A stretch of 64,000 nt of DNA, taken from contig OZ234499.1 of assembly GCA_965153455.1 (NCBI GenBank), forward strand, positions 9,172,271-9,236,270, given 5' to 3'. The position numbers were made by a program, and so were the translations under genes. The notes beneath the pieces are model-generated. The model had not been told where the DNA came from and did not search any database. It was given only the letters and a program-made list of their open reading frames with translations. Source of the stretch: Sphagnum compactum (Eukaryota; Bryophyta; Sphagnopsida; Sphagnales). Below, in pieces: positions 63,041 through 64,000 of the stretch. Numbering within the stretch: position 1 is the stretch's first letter; every line of letters starts with the position of its first letter.

Positions 63041-63480
63041 CATCCGACACTATGTGACAACACAAGTGGCATAGAAAATGTACAGACTCTGGCAGAATTG
63101 CTAGAGATTTCACAGGTTCTGACAGAATACAAGAGAACAGACAGCTCCAGGCCGAATGCCTGATTTGAGGGTTTGTAGAACAGGGTCAGGTAGGTGGACA
63201 ACTGACTGGAACAATCCTTCTAGTCACAACAAAAAAAAATTCTGTAACTTTTGTGTCCTCCATTTAATACACAATCATTTTTCAACACATCAGCCTAACC
63301 ATACTCAGGCAAGGAAAATGTCATATCACACTTTCCTAATCATCTTCCCACATTTCATAGTCAGCAAATTTTCTGACCACCATGTATGTATACCCATTCA
63401 TCAATCTGTGTCAAAATAAATAAATTGAAAGAAAAGGTGTCTTGCAGCACTTGATCTAGCATTATTAAAAGGAGGTAAAA

Positions 63481-63550
63481 ATTCGAACCTCTGAGATTTT
63501 GTATAGAGCTCTTTTTAAATTATAAAGCACCAGACTGTGCTAGTAAGTGA
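63481..63550 (-). repeat. Possible tRNA-derived SINE head
   Basis: On the minus strand TAGCACAGTCTGG (63542-63530) resembles a pol III A box and GAGGTTCGAAT (63491-63481) a B box, about 40 bases apart, as in tRNA genes. The T stem does not pair, so it is not a functional tRNA. Confidence 0.35.
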
Positions 63551-64000
63551 CACCATCAGCATGTCCTTGTCAAAATACATAACAAACATGGCTTTTGCAC
63601 CACAATTTTGAGGCACAATCTGGTGGTGAAGCAAAGAAGCAAATTGTACCAAAGATTTGAAATGAGTATCTCAGGATGATTCATGTATATTTCTCCTCTT
63701 CAAAAGCAGAAGCTGCAGTTCTTCAAACAAATTGAACCATAATTATTCAACCGAAATCTGATACCAATTACTTGGAGAAGACTTGCATTTTGTCCACAAA
63801 CAAAAAGCAAAAAGCTCAAAATAATGAGGGGCATCCATCCTTAATGCTCTTTTCAGGTACCTATTTGTCAAATGCAACCTATTGAAGGTAGAGAGATTCC
63901 TGCCGAGCTGAATATAGCAGCAATACAAAGCCCCAATCGGGTTTCTATAGAACCCTAGAAAGTTATGGTCTTCAGGACCAACTGAACTGTTCAGAATCGT
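63551..64000. other. No gene seen at the right edge
   Basis: Only short frames occur in DNA of intermediate composition. It may be the edge of a larger element or gene outside the window. Confidence 0.35.

Noticed and set aside
63757-63772. TGGTATCAGA on the minus strand, like a retrotransposon primer-binding site
   Set aside because: The match to the initiator-tRNA site stops after ten bases, and no LTR end (CA) or LTR pair is seen beside it.

Overview
This is a nuclear window from a land plant. It is AT-rich and gene-poor, and most of it is decayed transposable-element DNA. Only two protein-coding genes are solid. One is a full-length ABC transporter of the plant ABCC1/ABCC2 (MRP1/2) type at 1537-7014. 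The other is a single-exon histone H3 gene at 40345-40755. The plant assignment rests on the ABCC1-type protein, plant-like H3 residues and plant-type transposon families (PIF/Harbinger, a BED-finger hAT family, small Helitrons, MITEs). The transporter has only two short introns, and the H3 mixes H3.1 and H3.3 marker residues. Both would suit a non-flowering land plant, but the sequence does not settle the lineage.

Layout. 1-1180: decayed, internally deleted PIF/Harbinger transposase on the minus strand, ending just before the ABCC promoter. 1537-7014: ABCC gene in three exons. 7015-19000: AT-rich DNA without genes, with tetranucleotide-like arrays, a 70-bp and a 178-bp tandem duplication, and small inverted repeats. 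19071-21160: dispersed repeat R1, a complete small Helitron (19343-20019), and a roughly 1-kb degenerate minisatellite whose repeat orientation flips. 25325-26900: a decayed hAT transposase on the plus strand. 27754-28700: a second copy of R1, split by about 740 bp of GC-rich DNA that looks like the promoter and first exon of a gene. 29459-29549: a nested perfect inverted repeat. 30760-31560: a GC-richer, GA-repeat-bearing stretch with two very small ORFs. 36221-36328: a hairpin resembling a miRNA precursor.

39650-40800 holds the histone H3 gene, its upstream region and a 6-bp/4-nt stem-loop just after the stop codon. From 41138 a 5.2-kb unit carrying a dead hAT transposase (minus strand) occurs twice in direct orientation, at 41138-46346 and 47603-52898. 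A 0.94-kb module touches the end of the first copy and recurs inverted at 55329-56270. The right end holds a Helitron 3' end (53243), a 333-bp MITE with TA target duplication (57436-57768), a second copy of repeat R2 and a SINE-like fragment (63481-63550).

The two real genes have no functional link that I can see. The ABCC product would export conjugates into the vacuole and H3 is a chromatin component. All calls come from reading the sequence and from remembered family knowledge; no database search was run.
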